Below, piece after piece: positions 23,818 through 37,300 of a DNA stretch of 64,000 bases; within the stretch, counting starts at the first letter, position 1; each line of letters begins with the position of its first letter. A program made the translations under genes and the position numbers. The DNA comes from Promerops cafer (lineage: Eukaryota; Chordata; Aves; Passeriformes; Nectariniidae). The DNA lies in assembly GCA_013398275.1 (NCBI GenBank), contig VZSE01006029.1, positions 248,001 to 312,000 on the forward strand, in the 5' to 3' direction. The notes beneath the pieces were generated by a model. That model had not been told where the DNA came from. It saw only the letters and a list, made by a program, of their open reading frames with translations, and did not search any database.

Positions 23818-25130
23818 TCACAGAATCAAAGCACGACTGAAGTTGGAAGGGATTTCTGGGGGCATTTGGTTCCACTCCGGGGCTTGAGCAGGGCCACATT
23901 GTTCAGGCTTATGTCCAGACGACTTCTGAATATTTCCAGAAATGAAGAATCCACAACTCCTCTTGGTAACCTACGTCAGGGCTTCATCACCCTCACAATG
24001 AAAAAATATTTCCTGATGCTCAAAGGGAACCTCCTACATTTCAGTTTGGGCCCATTGCCTCTGGTCCTGGCACTGGGCAGCAGAAAAAGAGCCTGGCTCT
24101 GTCCCCTCTGCACCTTCACTTCAGATGAGATCCCCCTGAGCCTTGTCTTCTCCAGGCTGAGCAGCCATCACCCTCTCAGCCTTTCCTCATGTGAGAGATG
24201 CTCCACTCTCTTCACCACCCTTGTGGTCTTTTGTTAATTCTGGTATGTTTATGTCTCTCCTGTACTGGGGGAGCCCAGATGTGGGCCTGGCCTTCCAGAT
24301 CAGCAGCAGTGAGCAGAGGGCAGGATCACCTCCCCTGATCTGCTGTCATTTCTTGGCCTAGTGCAGCCCAGGGTATCATTGGCTTTCTTTGCAGCAAGGG
24401 TGCATTCCTGACTCACATTCAGTCTCATGCCCACCAAGACCATGGAAACTGCTTTCTAGCTGGGTGGCCTCCAGCATGTACCAATGCATGAGGTTGTTCT
24501 TCCCAAACACGCAGGAGTTTGTACTTCCACTTGTTGACTGTCACAAGGCTCCTGTTGGCCTGTTTCTCCAGCCTGTCAAGGTCCCTCTGGATGTCAGAGG
24601 GATCCTGAGGCCCATCAGCCAGTTTGGTGTCATCAGAAAATTTGCTGAGGGTGCACTCTGCCCCATTATCCAGACAATAAAAGAAAATGTTAAATGGGAC
24701 TGGACTCAGTATTGATACCTGGGCATCACCTCTAGTCACTGGCCTCCAGCTGGACACTGCATCGCTGAGCACCCCACTCTGGGCCCAGACATTCAGCCAG
24801 TTTTCAGTCCACCTCACCATCCACTCATCCAGGCCATGCAGCAACAGCTTCTCTATGAGGACCTTACAGGACATGGTGTCAAAGGCCTCACTGAAGACCA
24901 GGTAGACAACATGCACTGCCCACCCTTCATCAGGATAGTTGCTTTATCACAGAAGTTTATCAAGTTGATCAAGTCAGAAGTCAGCCATGCTGACTACTGC
25001 TGATGATTTTCTGATACTTAATGTGCCTGGAAATTGTTTCCAGGATTAGCTTCTCCATCACCTTCCCAGGGGCCAAGGTGAGGTTTGGTCTGTAGTTCCC
25101 TGGTTTGGCCTGTAGTTCTTGGCTGCCTTG
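23818..25130 (-). mobile_element. CR1 LINE, 5'-truncated, minus strand
   Basis: The plus-strand left edge (TCACAGAATCAAAGC, then GAAGTTGGAAGGGATTTCTGG) is the reverse complement of the CR1 3' terminus. Moving rightwards come the complement of the CR1 3' part (GAGATGCTCCACTC, CAGGCTGAGCAGCC), then the reverse-transcriptase region at 24425-24916. Beyond it lies the block whose minus-strand reading contains GTAGTCAGCATGGCTGACTT and the ACTACAGACCAAACCTCACC stretch near 25100. The element thus keeps about 1.3 kb of the 4.5-kb full length and lacks the endonuclease part. Frameshifts and a short internal duplication near 25085-25125 show it is inactive. The right edge is uncertain; 25131-25330 does not resemble CR1 to me. 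Confidence 0.92.
24425..24916 (-). pseudogene. CR1 ORF2 reverse transcriptase fragment (broken)
   Basis: A 163-codon open stretch of the CR1 pol protein, which copies LINE RNA into DNA at the target site. Near its start is the FSEAFDTM segment, the counterpart of the FSKAFD catalytic block A of non-LTR reverse transcriptases, with its aspartate kept. About 90 residues on is KFSDDTKLADG, the catalytic block C with both aspartates kept but alanine replaced by serine at the second position. Next comes the IQRDLDRLEKQANRSL segment typical of the post-catalytic thumb region. The glycine-rich GVPQGS block of the family is altered here (RGDAQVSILSP), which would be expected to damage activity. The first methionine is internal; the family's protein is about 950 residues and the endonuclease and N-terminal half are absent. 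The frame runs off into unrelated residues at the C-terminal end, so it is a dead fragment. Confidence 0.9.
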
Positions 25131-28100
25131 CTGTGCTTCTAAGTCTTTTCTGTTAGAGTTTCATCAATGTCAGAAGGACTCACAGTTTGATGTTTTTGGC
25201 CAAGAACATCTAGTATCTTGGGTCTGAACAACATACAGAGAAGGTCAAGAAATCTGGGATTTCTTTTGGCATTTTTCCAGGATCCAAACAGCTTTTTTGG
25301 CAGGCTTCTTATTTTTCTGTTTCATGCTTCATCCTTTCAAGGCGTGCCCATAAAAGGCAGCCAGTATTTAGATGTGTAGTTCATGAATCCTGAATCAAAT
25401 ATACACATACTCAAGGACCATGAAGGGCATTCCATTACATCTTCATTAACTCTGCCCATTGCATGGTCTTTAGTACCATGCTTCACCCATGATCAACAGT
25501 CCAGGACCCACTTCTGGGACCAGGCATCTGCTTTCTTTCCTTACAGAACACACCTCTTCTCTATGTCTAACACACCATAGGGTGGGAAAGCAGGAAAGAA
25601 AACAAGCCATATTTTGTGGAACTGCTCAGTGATGCTAAGTTGCATTCACTCTGCAGGCTTATGTGTTAAATTCAGAGCATCACTCTCCAAGCCAACAGGA
25701 GTTGGGGCATCCTCCACCCTTGCCATAGAAGCTATCCTACACTACAAAAGAAGAATTAATTAGCAATGGAACAAAGGAAAGAGAGAGTGTGGATTACAAC
25801 ATGGAATAGTCTCCAGGATGCACCTGGACCACTTCAAGGATAGTAGTTTTAAGTCTCACTCACGGGTCCCTATTAAACTTTTTTTTTTATCCAACCAAGG
25901 CACTCCAGGATTGAGCAGTCTCTCTTGAGATTAGCACAAGCCATCCATTTTCCTCTCAAGTGAACCAGATGGGATGCCTGTCTAAAGGGACACAGCTCAT
26001 TTCTGCCAGCCCAGCTCCCTGATGCAATGCTGAAGCACCATGTTATGTTGCACTTGCCATGATGCTGCACACTGGTTCCACAGCCTCTTGCAAGCCCAAT
26101 CCCAAAGTTTATATTCTTCCTGAACCTTTCAAGATACTGTCACACTACTGCATCTGCATTGCAGACAGACAGGCAGGTCCCTGGGCAATCTGTATTTTTT
26201 GCAATCCTTTGTGAAAACAGCTCATTGCTTTCAAAGTTATCCTGGAATATATTTTATGTATTGTTGCTTCTTTCGATAAAATGGCACAATTAGACCTTTC
26301 ACTTGGCAGATGTCCCTTATGCAGGAATTACTGTCCAGCTCTCAAGATGGCCATGAGAGGTAGATCATGCCCAAATCTGTTGCAAAAATGTGGGATGGAT
26401 GAGATCAACCGCTTTGTTATCCATGTAGGATGTCTGATCAAAGTACTGTTTTGCCTGCATAGAGAGCACAACACGTCCTATCAGCAGCATTACAGTTAGT
26501 GATGCTAACTTTAGTTTTATGCAAGTTATTTATAGCTTTCCACATAACCATTTAGGAACTGTAGAAGTCCTACTTTCCTTGTTTCAAGGGAAATTTCAGC
26601 TTTTTCTATGCTCCAGTCTAAGCAAAGAAAAAAAACTGGAAACTGTGTGGTCCTGTTAGCAGGGGACTGCACCCTAACTAAGAAGCTCTAAATAAAACAC
26701 TCCAAAAGACAATCCAGATATTCCCCAGCTTAGGAGACAATGAGATTTTTATTTAACTCCTTGACCTAGAAGTAGCACAGTCTTTTCTGTTCGGGGCTGA
26801 ATGTCACTCTCAGTCCTGAAAAGTGCTAGTCCCAGGCTTCCCCACAATATGTCTGATAGCATATGTATGCTGCATGAGGCAGTAGTAAAAGTCTCACAAA
26901 GGGAATTTCCTCCCTCTTTATACCTGCTGCTGTTCACCACCAACCCTGACCAGCTGAAAAGACATCATTTCATAGGAGATTACCAGCTTCTGCTGATTTT
27001 GCTGAAGCAAGTTGCCTTATGTTATTTCGATACTTTCACAAAGCTAAAAATACCAAAATAGGGAGTGGAAGGGAAGTGATGAGGTAATCATGTTAAGAAC
27101 TTTAAATATATAGAATAGAACTAAGAGAGCAATACTTGTATTTAGTAGCTGGAAGAACCTTTCGGAGCATGAGAAAGAAAGAGACAAAGACTTAAATTCA
27201 ATTCTTTTCTTTTCCTATTATGCAGGACTGCAGCATCAACAACCAGCAATTGAGAGAAGAGATACATCATTAAACTTATTTATAGCATTAACTACTTTGC
27301 ATTCATCCACACAAGTGAAACTGTAAAAAGAAGAAAAAATTATAAAGGGAGTGTGTGGTTCTTTCATTAGCTTGTCTGTAATGTTGGATTGGTCCATAAA
27401 TTAATGTGTAAAAGAGGATGGGAAAAAAAAAGAATTCAAAGCTTTGCCATTGTAATTATAGCTCTTTAAATATCAAAAGACACAAAGAAAGATTCCTTTT
27501 GAAAAGAGTACCGATTCTCTTGGCAAGCCACTATTAAATACTTGCATAAATCTACGGTCTGTATCCTGTAAGTGGAGGTGACATTGCTATCATGGCTTAC
27601 AGGTCTCTTCACATGACTATTGGTGCACTTGAGTATTATTTGTATATGTGTATATTATCAGGACACCGTGATAAGATGTCTTCTTTCTGTCATGAGTGAA
27701 GCAACTGAGAAATCTAGCAAGTAAAAGGGCCTTGATGAAAGGTTACCTAATTGATTTGGGCTGCTCCAGATACAAACTTGGGAAGTCTCTTTGGGACAAC
27801 TCGGACATTCAGGTGCAGTTTCATCACAGATTTACCGGTAGCTCCTCCACAGCGTGCACCACGTGCAAATACCATGTCACAGCAGCGAGAAATGTGTCTG
27901 CATCCCTATGTCTTCCAGTTCATGCAGTATTTGAGCCCAGACAGCCACCAAAACTAACAAAATATAGTAGCAAAACATCTTCTAATATGCAGAGCAGAGT
28001 GGATTGATGGGCACTGAAATTTCTAAATTAAATGCCACAAAGCTCAGTTCTCACCCACAATTTATTCCCTCACAGGCAACATTTCCTCACAGTCTCCCAG

Positions 28101-31100
28101 CAAGACTTTTGAAGGCTGCCACAGAGTACAGATCTTATTCTTGACACCTGCCAGGATAAATCAATGTCCTTTGGTCCTTTACATTTCACAGATTGCAAGT
28201 TTCCTCAGGTGCACTCCCATATCAGAGCAGTAGCTCCAGATATTTTCTAAAAGGGCCAAATCCCATACTGCATGGGATCTGATCATGTAGTGCTCCTGAA
28301 ATAAATCAGAAGCAGGCTTTTTATGAAGTTGAACAACTGCTCCCACAAGGTTAAGACCAATACATTTGTGAGCAGCTGCAGCCCCTGTGGGTTTTTCAAG
28401 GTGCTGGTTGTTTCCTCAGGCTGCCCAGAAGTTACCCTGTTGATGCTCAACAGTCATAGGTAAATCCTACATGGAATGCAGCAACATTAAGCCTTGGTTG
28501 TGGCACAGCCTATCTTCTAAATTGACACTTTCAAACAAAATCCAAGGCACATCAAATACACAAAGGAATGAAAGAGTTCTTTGGTGAAACACAGCAACTT
28601 TTCCCCAGATGCTAGAAACATAAGCCAATGCCCAGAAATGGGCATTTGCAGGAGATTTTTTATGAAGCCAAGGAACCTGGGTGCTCTCCTCTTCCTGATC
28701 CTCAAGCACACAGTCAGAAGCACTATCCTTTCTCTCTTCCAGGTATTAACTTTACTTTAAAGGACAATCCAGCTGAAAAGAAGCAGGGTGACTTTGTTAG
28801 TCTAATGGGAATAAACTGGATTACAGGAGGAGAATACCGGAATGGACCATCTCAGACTTCATAACTGGGACATGGTAGAAATGTAGAGCCCAGAGGTAGT
28901 GTGGGGCACACCAGAGAGTTTCTTCCCACAGCTCCTACTGAGATACTGTGGGTGAAACAGCTAATTTCCAAGTGTAATACATTTACAAAGCCAGATACAC
29001 TGTTTGGACAGTGGTTCATCTCTAGTGGTTCACATTTGAAGGAAACTGGATTTAAGATTCAGCAGGAAGAAAAGCAGTTGCTATCACAGACGCCCTAACC
29101 ATCCAAAATACATGGTACTTTTTCCATGGATTTGCCTGATTGTGATGAAGAAAAAGTTCAATAGCAGACCCTTGAGGTACAGTGTACTGCCTTCTAAGAG
29201 TGACTTGACACCATTTAGCACAACCTATACGCATTCTTCTTCATGAGCTAATAAGCCAATTAATTATGAAATGCAACAGGTTTTGGCCTGAAGCCAAATT
29301 ACAGTGGTGTCATTAGTCTTTGCTTTGTAGCAAAATCAAGAGTGCTGCCTGGATTACATTCTTTGAACTCTTCAGTTCAAGGATACTGTGCTGTAGAACT
29401 CTAAGTAGGTGCTGACATTTAGACACACAACGGGCACTATAATAGCAATAATCATCCACATTTGTAAAGGATTTTTCACTTTTAAATGTTCAGAATCTCT
29501 TGGTAAAACACGCGACCTCAAACAAACACCTTTCCTGTGCATCTACCCACCTGAAGAGGAAGAAACTCTACCTATATTACTACATAAAGTTTACTTGGAG
29601 GAGCTGATCCACCAGCGATGCTCCTACCTTATCCACAGCTTGTCCCGGCTCTTGGTACTGCCCCTATTTCTGACTGCCTACACCTTGGCTTTTTTGCAGA
29701 TTATCCCTACAGACTGATTGTTCACAAATGTAATTTCAAGGAACAGTATTTTAGAAAAAACGGATGAAGGATGTATACCTGAAAAATATTTTGTTTCCAT
29801 GAAGATATATTAAATTAGAATAATACACTAAAAAGCAGAACTGCTGGGTCTACAATATACATTTTAAACTATAGATGCACAGAAAAAAAAAATCAATAAG
29901 CTCTGAAGCAGAGACATAATTTCAAGCAAGATGGCGATCCCCTAAAGATTTTGCCCAATTAGGCTGCACCTCTACCACAACACTTTAAGGTCTTCCTCCT
30001 GAGATATCTTCACTTTCCACCTCATTTCATCACCCAGCACTGCTGTGCTACCCCCTGGAGTCACTCCCTGAATTGCTGAGCAGGCTGGAGAAGCTGCCAT
30101 GAGCCTCCCAACCCATCAGTGCAGCATGCATGGCTCGGTGATGCGAGTGGGGGAGCTGCAGCCAGCCAAGCAAACGCTCTGTTCAGAAATTGCGAAGGCT
30201 CGGTCTGAATGCCATTCAGCACTATTTATTACAAAGTGTCATATTTAAGCTAGCAGGATCAACGGCTCATCTCATCAGATTTCTGTATAATGTGAAACAA
30301 TGAGAATTCACCCTGTGATTTCTGTGGTGCTGTTGCTGCTTCTGATAAAATATTATACAAACACATTAAGGAAACCAATAGAAAACACCTGAGATATCTA
30401 TCTATGTTAAAGTTTTATTACTTCTGGGATCTCAAAAGGCTTAGGAAACATCACCAAACATTGTTTCATACCTACTCATGAAAGGGTAACGTAATAAAAC
30501 CAGGTCAAACAACACTGAATATTAAATTTAATATAAAGTATGCAAAAGAATGAAATACAGGAGATGTTGGAAGAATTATTAAAAAAATAAGGAACTGTAC
30601 TTGTGATGGGGGGTTGCTGAGGATTTTCTGGGGTAGTTTGATGGGCTTTTAACTGGCATACAAAATTATTTTACATCCATAGAAAGATGCAATTAATTTT
30701 TTACTTTTTTTTTCTGACTAAATTTGGAGCAGCTGAGAGGTTGGTTATTTCTATCTTTAAAAATGGACTTATAATGTTGCCATCTGTTGGCATATGACAG
30801 ATACAGCATCCCACAATTCCAGACAGAGTCGCAAAAATGCAGAAAATTAAAGGGACAGATGTGAGAAATACATGTTCTCATTTGGTTCCAGTGTTCACAT
30901 CTGTTCTCCTCAAAGATTTTTCAATCATATAAATCTATCCACAGACACTAGTACTTTGAAACATTATGGGATTTCTGGTAAACATAAAAATCATATTCTA
31001 GTAGAGTTTACTGCATTCCAAAACATCACTGTATTCGTAAAAATCTGGTTTCCATCAAGAGGACACAAAGTACATAGCAACATTACCTGTCTGTTTAAGT

Positions 31101-33078
31101 TCCCTCTCTTTCACAAACCATGAGCATATCTCATGCAGCTGTAACATCATTGCAAGAACACAATTTCAACAGGTGTCTGCAGATGCTCTGCACAACACCT
31201 AGAAAGGAAATTGGCATCTCTTTCCGATGGTGCCTGTACGTCGCCCTGTCCCTGTGGGATCCCGGAGACTGTGACTTCTGTGCTCCTGGTGTGAGGGCTC
31301 TTCTTGCCACTGAAATGCTTGCCTGCCATTGCAAGCACATCTGCCTTTATTTGCAACATCACCCATTTCTTGTCACCATAATTTTGACAGGCTTCTTGCT
31401 AATGCTTCCACCAACAACCAAGGTTTTTCCCTCTCCCTGCTTCCTTGTCCCAGCTCCTGTAGTCACATAGCACCAGCCCCCTCCGGCCCCTTCACTGACT
31501 TGGATAGTGTGAGACCTCACTGCCCCTCACAGGCAGAGATGAAATAACCACAAAACCAGTCACACAGGTTATTACTCTTCCCTCTACTACCCCAATTTTC
31601 TACACCTGTTAGCCATTTTCCTTTGGATTTTAACTTTGCATATCATTTCCATCCAAGAAGACTGAAAAAGTACAATCCCCAGCCCCCCTCCTCCCCTATT
31701 CTCTTCATGGGAGTAGGGACTAAGCATGCTTGCATATTTGTGAGACACGCTTATTCTTCCATGGGCAAACTTGTACCTCCTTTTTTATTCATGTGTAGGT
31801 TTTAATAGAGAATAGAGAAATGATGCTCAGATTCTTATTTCATTTTTTGGATACGGTGAGCCCATTCTCACCTTAAGTACAACAAGCCTCCTCTGTAATA
31901 CACTACATAAATTATCTCTCAAAATGACAGCATCATCAAAAATTAAAAGGTATAGTACAAAGCAAACAATATTGGAACTACATAAGCATGTTGATTATTC
32001 ACATGAACAGTTTTTGGTATTTACAGAAAGCATTGACTGATGCAGCTCGCTGGCCCCGTGAGCACTATGTTAAATCATTAAAGAGTGAGCAGTCTTTATT
32101 TGTATTGCAGTAATATTCTGTATCCCCATCCCAAAACCCCAGTGTGCTCAGTGCTTACAAACAACCACCAAATCACGACATGTATTTGAGAATTATATTT
32201 TTTTCCTTTAAGAACTAATTTAACCTTTGACAACTCCTCACTTTTCTACCTATTTTCAATTATTTTGGAGCATAAAATGACCTGCAGGCTACCAAGTGGA
32301 AGACAGAATTCCTCCACATGCCTCCTAAATGAAACATCAAAATAAGTAGAAAATCCTAATTATTGCATATTCCAGAAAGGTCAGTGACCTATATAAAATT
32401 CACAATACATACGCATTTACATGCTTGGCTTTAGCTGATAAGTGATAGTTGACAATAGACTTTCTGGCCCCTTTTGCTCCTCAGGTAAATGAATAAAAAT
32501 GTAATGAAAACATCTTTTCCCTAAAGAGTTTCTGAATTTAAGACCAAAGCAATTTTTGCATCACCTGGTACTTAGCACTGCCTATCTAAACATGATAGAA
32601 GTTTAAAAATAACAGAAGTAACCACAGATTCTTAAATTTCAGATGCCAGTAAGCAGTAGGACCAGTGATTCAATATCCCCTCTGTGGGCTGCCCTTTGCT
32701 TAGATCTTGTGGCCACATAGCAGGGCCATGATTTGTATTGCCATGAGAAGCCAGCCCAGGGAATGAGGAAAATACAACAAAATTAAATAAAATTAGGGCT
32801 GTCATTGCTAATATGGAGTCTCTCAAAAGCATTTTGTCTCATATTTAATTATATTTAAAAGTAAATTATATTTATATACTTACTACAATTCAACCTGAAG
32901 ACGGGTTTAGGCTAGGATTTATTACAGAGAAATGCACGCTTGCACAGTGTTGATCTACAGTTAGCAGTTTCTCCTCTTTTTTCGTGTTTTCCTCCAGACC
33001 AATAATTCTGTGCAAGACATCCCACTTCAGTTAATTACCTATACAACTGTTCCACCCTCAAATTCCCTCTCGAACGAG
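25131..33078. other. Long noncoding stretch, no gene recognised
   Basis: No recognisable protein, RNA gene or transposon. Frames of about 100 codons at 27696-28007, 29409-29717 and 31120-31470 (all plus) have no family resemblance and stops are found soon outside them in likely splice contexts. The segment 30180-30350 looks unusually free of simple repeats and has several TAAT/ATTA sites, and may be a conserved noncoding element. Confidence 0.5.
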
Positions 33079-33134
33079 TTGGTTTTTTGGTTTGGTTTTG
33101 GTTTTGGGGGTTTTTTTTGTTTGGTTTTTTTTAT
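33079..33134 (+). repeat. G/T-rich low-complexity tract
   Basis: Alternating GG and T runs (GGTTTTTTGGTTTGG pattern) with one run of five G, then a mostly T end. Same type as 20602-20690 and 59127-59195. It has too few G runs of three or more for a canonical G-quadruplex, though two-layer structures are possible. Confidence 0.75.
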
Positions 33135-33846
33135 TCTAGAACTATGAGGAATAGCTACACAAATTAATTTTCTTCACTCAAAATCCTAGCTGTGGTAGAG
33201 ATCTATATCACGTAAATGTAGTCATCTGACCAAAAAGCCTACACTGAAAGTCTAGAGACTAACTAGACTTCTAACTAGAGACTAACTTTTAAACTTCTTT
33301 ACACAACAAAACCTCAAGAGCCTCTGGGAGTTGTCTCAATGTTCTTACGACCCTGGTCATGACTGGAGACAACCTGCCTCTTTCCTCCATCCACTGGGAA
33401 GCCAGCTCCTGACCAGGTGTTGTGAAGCTGAGCTGCTGACTTCAGGAGCTTTTGGGAAACACTTGGTGCACTTACGAACTAAGGTGTTACATAAAAGAGA
33501 GTCACCATGACATCAGACTTCAGCTCTTCAGTAAAAAGAAGAGCAGAAGCAACAGCCAAATTTGTGAGGCACCCTATTCTGTCAGTCTTGCATCTCGCCC
33601 ACTTTCAGGGACATAAGCAGAGAAACAATCAATATTCTGAATCCTGAAAAGGCTCAAGCACAAAAAGAGGTAGTGGGATGCCTGGCAATTTACAAAACTA
33701 AAACTATGCTGGCCTTGCATTGAATGTGTTTTAATCATTTTTAATTAACATACAAAAATCAGTAAACTTGTAGAGTGCAGGTATATTCAGGTTTAGAGAG
33801 CAGTCGAGCGGGGGGGGTTCCGTGTGAGACCAAAACTCTTACTTAC

Positions 33847-33979
33847 CTCTGCATCTGTGCATTGGAGGGCATGACTCATCAGCAGAGCACACTGCAAACG
33901 GGCACCCCTCCAGCCCTGACCTGAGCGGGAGGAGGCTCTGGAGTCAGGACTGCAGATGGAAGCAAGACCCATATCCACT
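33847..33979 (-). other. Candidate GC-rich exon with strong donor, minus strand
   Basis: On the minus strand the segment ends in GATGCAGAG followed by GTAAGTAAG, a near-perfect 5' splice site (intron begins at 33846). Upstream, a CCCCTTGTTTGCAAG stretch could serve as a 3' splice site, so that the exon would begin at 33979. The 133 bases are about 57% GC against about 40% around them and stay open in one frame over 44 codons after one base, with no recognisable domain (Ser-, Ala- and Arg-rich, several Cys). If the acceptor is not used, this would be the 3' part of a first exon. Just upstream on the minus strand (34000-34350) is a stretch that looks like a conserved noncoding element. Confidence 0.25.
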
Positions 33980-34360
33980 CTTGCAAACAAGGGGTTAACA
34001 GCTCGTTAGATCCCCCTCCAATAAAGTCACTGCTAATAAATGCAGAGCGACATTTCCTTAGAAATTAAAAAGTTACCAAAACAAGTCGATTTCAAATCCT
34101 GCATTGTGATGCAAACAGATTTTTTTAAAGACAAATACAGCAATCAGAAAATGTTCACCTGGCCATTTGTAAGAGGAAAAAACGCTTGAAGATGCCCAAT
34201 GCTCCTGTGTCATTAGGGAAGGGCCATGTAAAAAGTGCTTCTGTTTATTTCATTAGCATCCATTTTCATCAATACCCAAGATGGTATCATTTCACACACT
34301 AGAAAGCAATTGCCAGAAACACGCTTTCAAAAATGTATCAATTGATCAGAAAGTGCTGAT
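33980..34360. other. Possible conserved noncoding element
   Basis: This stretch holds an unusually dense set of sites typical of developmental enhancers. There are several TAAT/ATTA homeodomain cores, an ATTTGCAT-like octamer neighbour (TTTCATTAGCATCC near 34246), TGATCA and an ATCAATTGAT-like dyad near 34340. Simple repeats and transposon remnants are lacking. Conservation cannot be seen from one sequence, so this is an impression only. Confidence 0.2.
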
Positions 34361-37300
34361 GAGATGAATCAACTTATGCAGACCAAGGAGAAATATGCTC
34401 ATAATCCCCTCGCAGCTGGAAGAGACTGAGTACACAGCAGCCTGAAAACAGCCGTAGCAAAGCCCTTGGGTTTTTTGCTGGTCATGCTTAACACTCCTAC
34501 ACCACTGCCACCTGCCGGCAAACAGAAAGGTACACATTCCATTCCAAAAAATAAAAATAAAACGTTAGTACTATTTTTAACCATGAAGTGCTAAGGCTGG
34601 AAGCAAGGCGTTTGCAAGATCCAGAGCTGAGCTAGGCACCTGTGTTCACCTGGAGACACCACAAGCTTGGAAAGCACATCACCCTCCACCAGCAGCATCA
34701 GCAGCACTGACTGATATTACTGCTCCCTTTCTGAAAGGATTCTCCTTTCCACAAGAAAAATCAAGTCTTAAATGTTCCTTCATTAAAGACAATGGAAAAA
34801 AATCCATTAACTCTAGTGCGAATCTACAGGTGACATTTAAAAGCATTGACCTGTTGAATAATACTCTTTTTTTGACAGTTTATCTATGCAATCAAAAGAA
34901 GAAACAAAAAAAAAAAAAAAAAAAGAAAAGTACAATTCAAAGTCAATACACCACAACATTTTCTTCCTCTCGCTAGTCAGTTTAGGTTTTCCATGAAATC
35001 CAGAGGAGTCTTTGGTGACAGGCACAGCAATACATGCACAGAACTCAACAAAACTTCCTGGCACCTCTTTGAGTGCCAAAGTGCTACGTTGTTTGCACAA
35101 AAAATTTACAGTGTGAGGGCTGTTTCATTTTCCCATGGCCAAAGGGTGGGTCAGCTGATCAATACAGACTGGAGCACCAGCAGGGAGTTTTCCTGTGCAT
35201 TTCTTTGGGATTGACTGATGAGAAGGAAAAGCGTTCAGTTCTGAAAACTCAGGTATCAGCCCCAAAAGTAGAGCATCTTTCACTAGAAAGATGCTAGAAG
35301 TGGTTAAATTTTTTCAATTAAAAATTAAACTTTGTAGATAGAACAAAATAATAATCATAGCAATAATAGCAAACAATTTACTGCCAATGCAGTGATGTTC
35401 TTTCAGGAAAGAAAGTAGATTTTGTGATGTAATGAGTCTTCAGAATTTTTCAATAGAACAAGATTGTGCCTTAAGAAACAAAAAAACCCAAACCAATCTT
35501 TGTTCTGTAATCATTAATCTGTAAACTATAACTCTATAAACTTTAATCTATAAATTAACACATCTATATTATTCATGCTATGACAAGATCTAGGTTATGG
35601 AGTGGGCTCCTTTTAGCAGTAGGACAATATAGGAACCTACAAAGTTTCTAAGGTAAGAGAAGGAGAAATCACAAATGGAGGATCTCATCCATCAGTTGGC
35701 CAGGGAATCATCCTGGCAGTGATAGCAAGAAGTTTCTCTGAGCTGCCTCTGTGATTCACATCACAGAATGCAGCAAGTTGCCCTCATTCCTTGCCATGGA
35801 AGGCATCCATACCTATGGATGGCTCCTTCCAACCAGGCAGCAGTATGAAAGCCAGCAGTATAAAACCTCACCTCATGGTGGGGGTAGGACAAAGACTTGA
35901 GCTGCCTGCCTCTGGTCAGCACCAGCCTTTCTGGTCACATCCCCTACCAATACTGTAAAAAGGCAGAGAGAAGATACAGATTTTGAAGGAGAGTACGGAG
36001 ATAAGATGGCACTATGAAAAGAGAGTGATGGTATTTTTAAGAAAATTAAATTAAAATATAGAAATTGGCACCGTAGGTTACACTTCACCCGAGAGAAGTG
36101 AAAGTGAAGAGGGAAGGAGAGCTGAAATCAACTCTGATAGATCTACAGTCAGAGAGTGAGCAAGGGAAACAGAGCATGCAGCATGTAGAGTGGGTAGTTG
36201 ATGCCAAAATGAAATCTGAGGTATTAATTCACATTCAAGTCTGAGGAAAGCATGGCTTGAGTTTTTTGGCCTATGATCTAGGCAATCTCAAGAGATGAAA
36301 CTTTCTTTTCACCCAGGAGCCCAGCTTCCATGATAAAATATTAAAACATGTGTGTTATAGAACATAACTAGATAAATGGAGCATCATAGAGAAGTAAACA
36401 AGCAATATGGCACTGAGCAGAGATCTTGCAAATGAGGGGGGAAAATATCAGCACTTTCTTTCAGGCTGGGTCTGGAATCTATCATGAATTTGAATTAAGT
36501 ATGAAGATCAAAAGTGAGTCTAGTTAATATTTAAAGATATGCTTTGGGGGAAAGCCTTGTTTTTCTGATTATTTGTGACTAACTTTTAATATTTAATTTC
36601 TTTTTTATTACACATTCTGTTGAATAATATTTTAAGCAGTGTATCTTCTGAAGTTCCCCTGAGCTCCAATTTGAGTGTAATAAATAACATGCTTTGGAAC
36701 TAAGAAATTATCTTCCATATTCAATATATTATAAACTTGAAAATGTTAGATTATGGTTTTTTTCCTCCTCTTTTGTGCAGTTTCTTTTTCTTCTTATAAC
36801 TTTGAGGGAATTTTTTGGGTGTAAGGGAGAGTACCATCTCACTTGTTGCTCATGCAGGCTCCTAAGCTCTATACCTAATAGAAAAACAAGACACAAAAGT
36901 GTAACAAACACAAAAAAGGCTTATCTAGATTAAGTATATTATTCTTTAACTCCCTTATCAGCATCAGAACAAGTGTGGATTATTGGTTGATTATTTATTT
37001 CTAACACCTTTCATTCAGAAGGATCAGCTCACTCCCCAAACTGTGAGGTGCTGCCATTCCCATTCAGAAAGGAGTTAATCTAAGCTAAAGCAGTGAAGTA
37101 ATAACATCATGTCAAATCTAATGTAAACACAGCATCTCATGACACTTCAACTCCTTCTCTGTCCATTGGACCACATAACCTGATATCTAACATGATACAA
37201 CGTACTAGAGGAGATCTTCTATCCCACTTTTTGGAAAGTATTGTTTTACTATATTAGTAAAAGGTCCCTGCATCAAGTATTTAGAAAGCAGCCATCCTAA

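Noticed and set aside
23794..24237. Plus-strand 147-codon frame, the second longest in the window
   Set aside because: It is the antisense of the CR1 3' part; the resemblance is only to the LINE.
24389..24905. Plus-strand frames opposite the reverse transcriptase
   Set aside because: Shadows of the CR1 minus-strand frame.
25131..25330. Extension of the minus-strand CR1 to the right
   Set aside because: I could not match these bases to CR1; the element appears to end near 25130.
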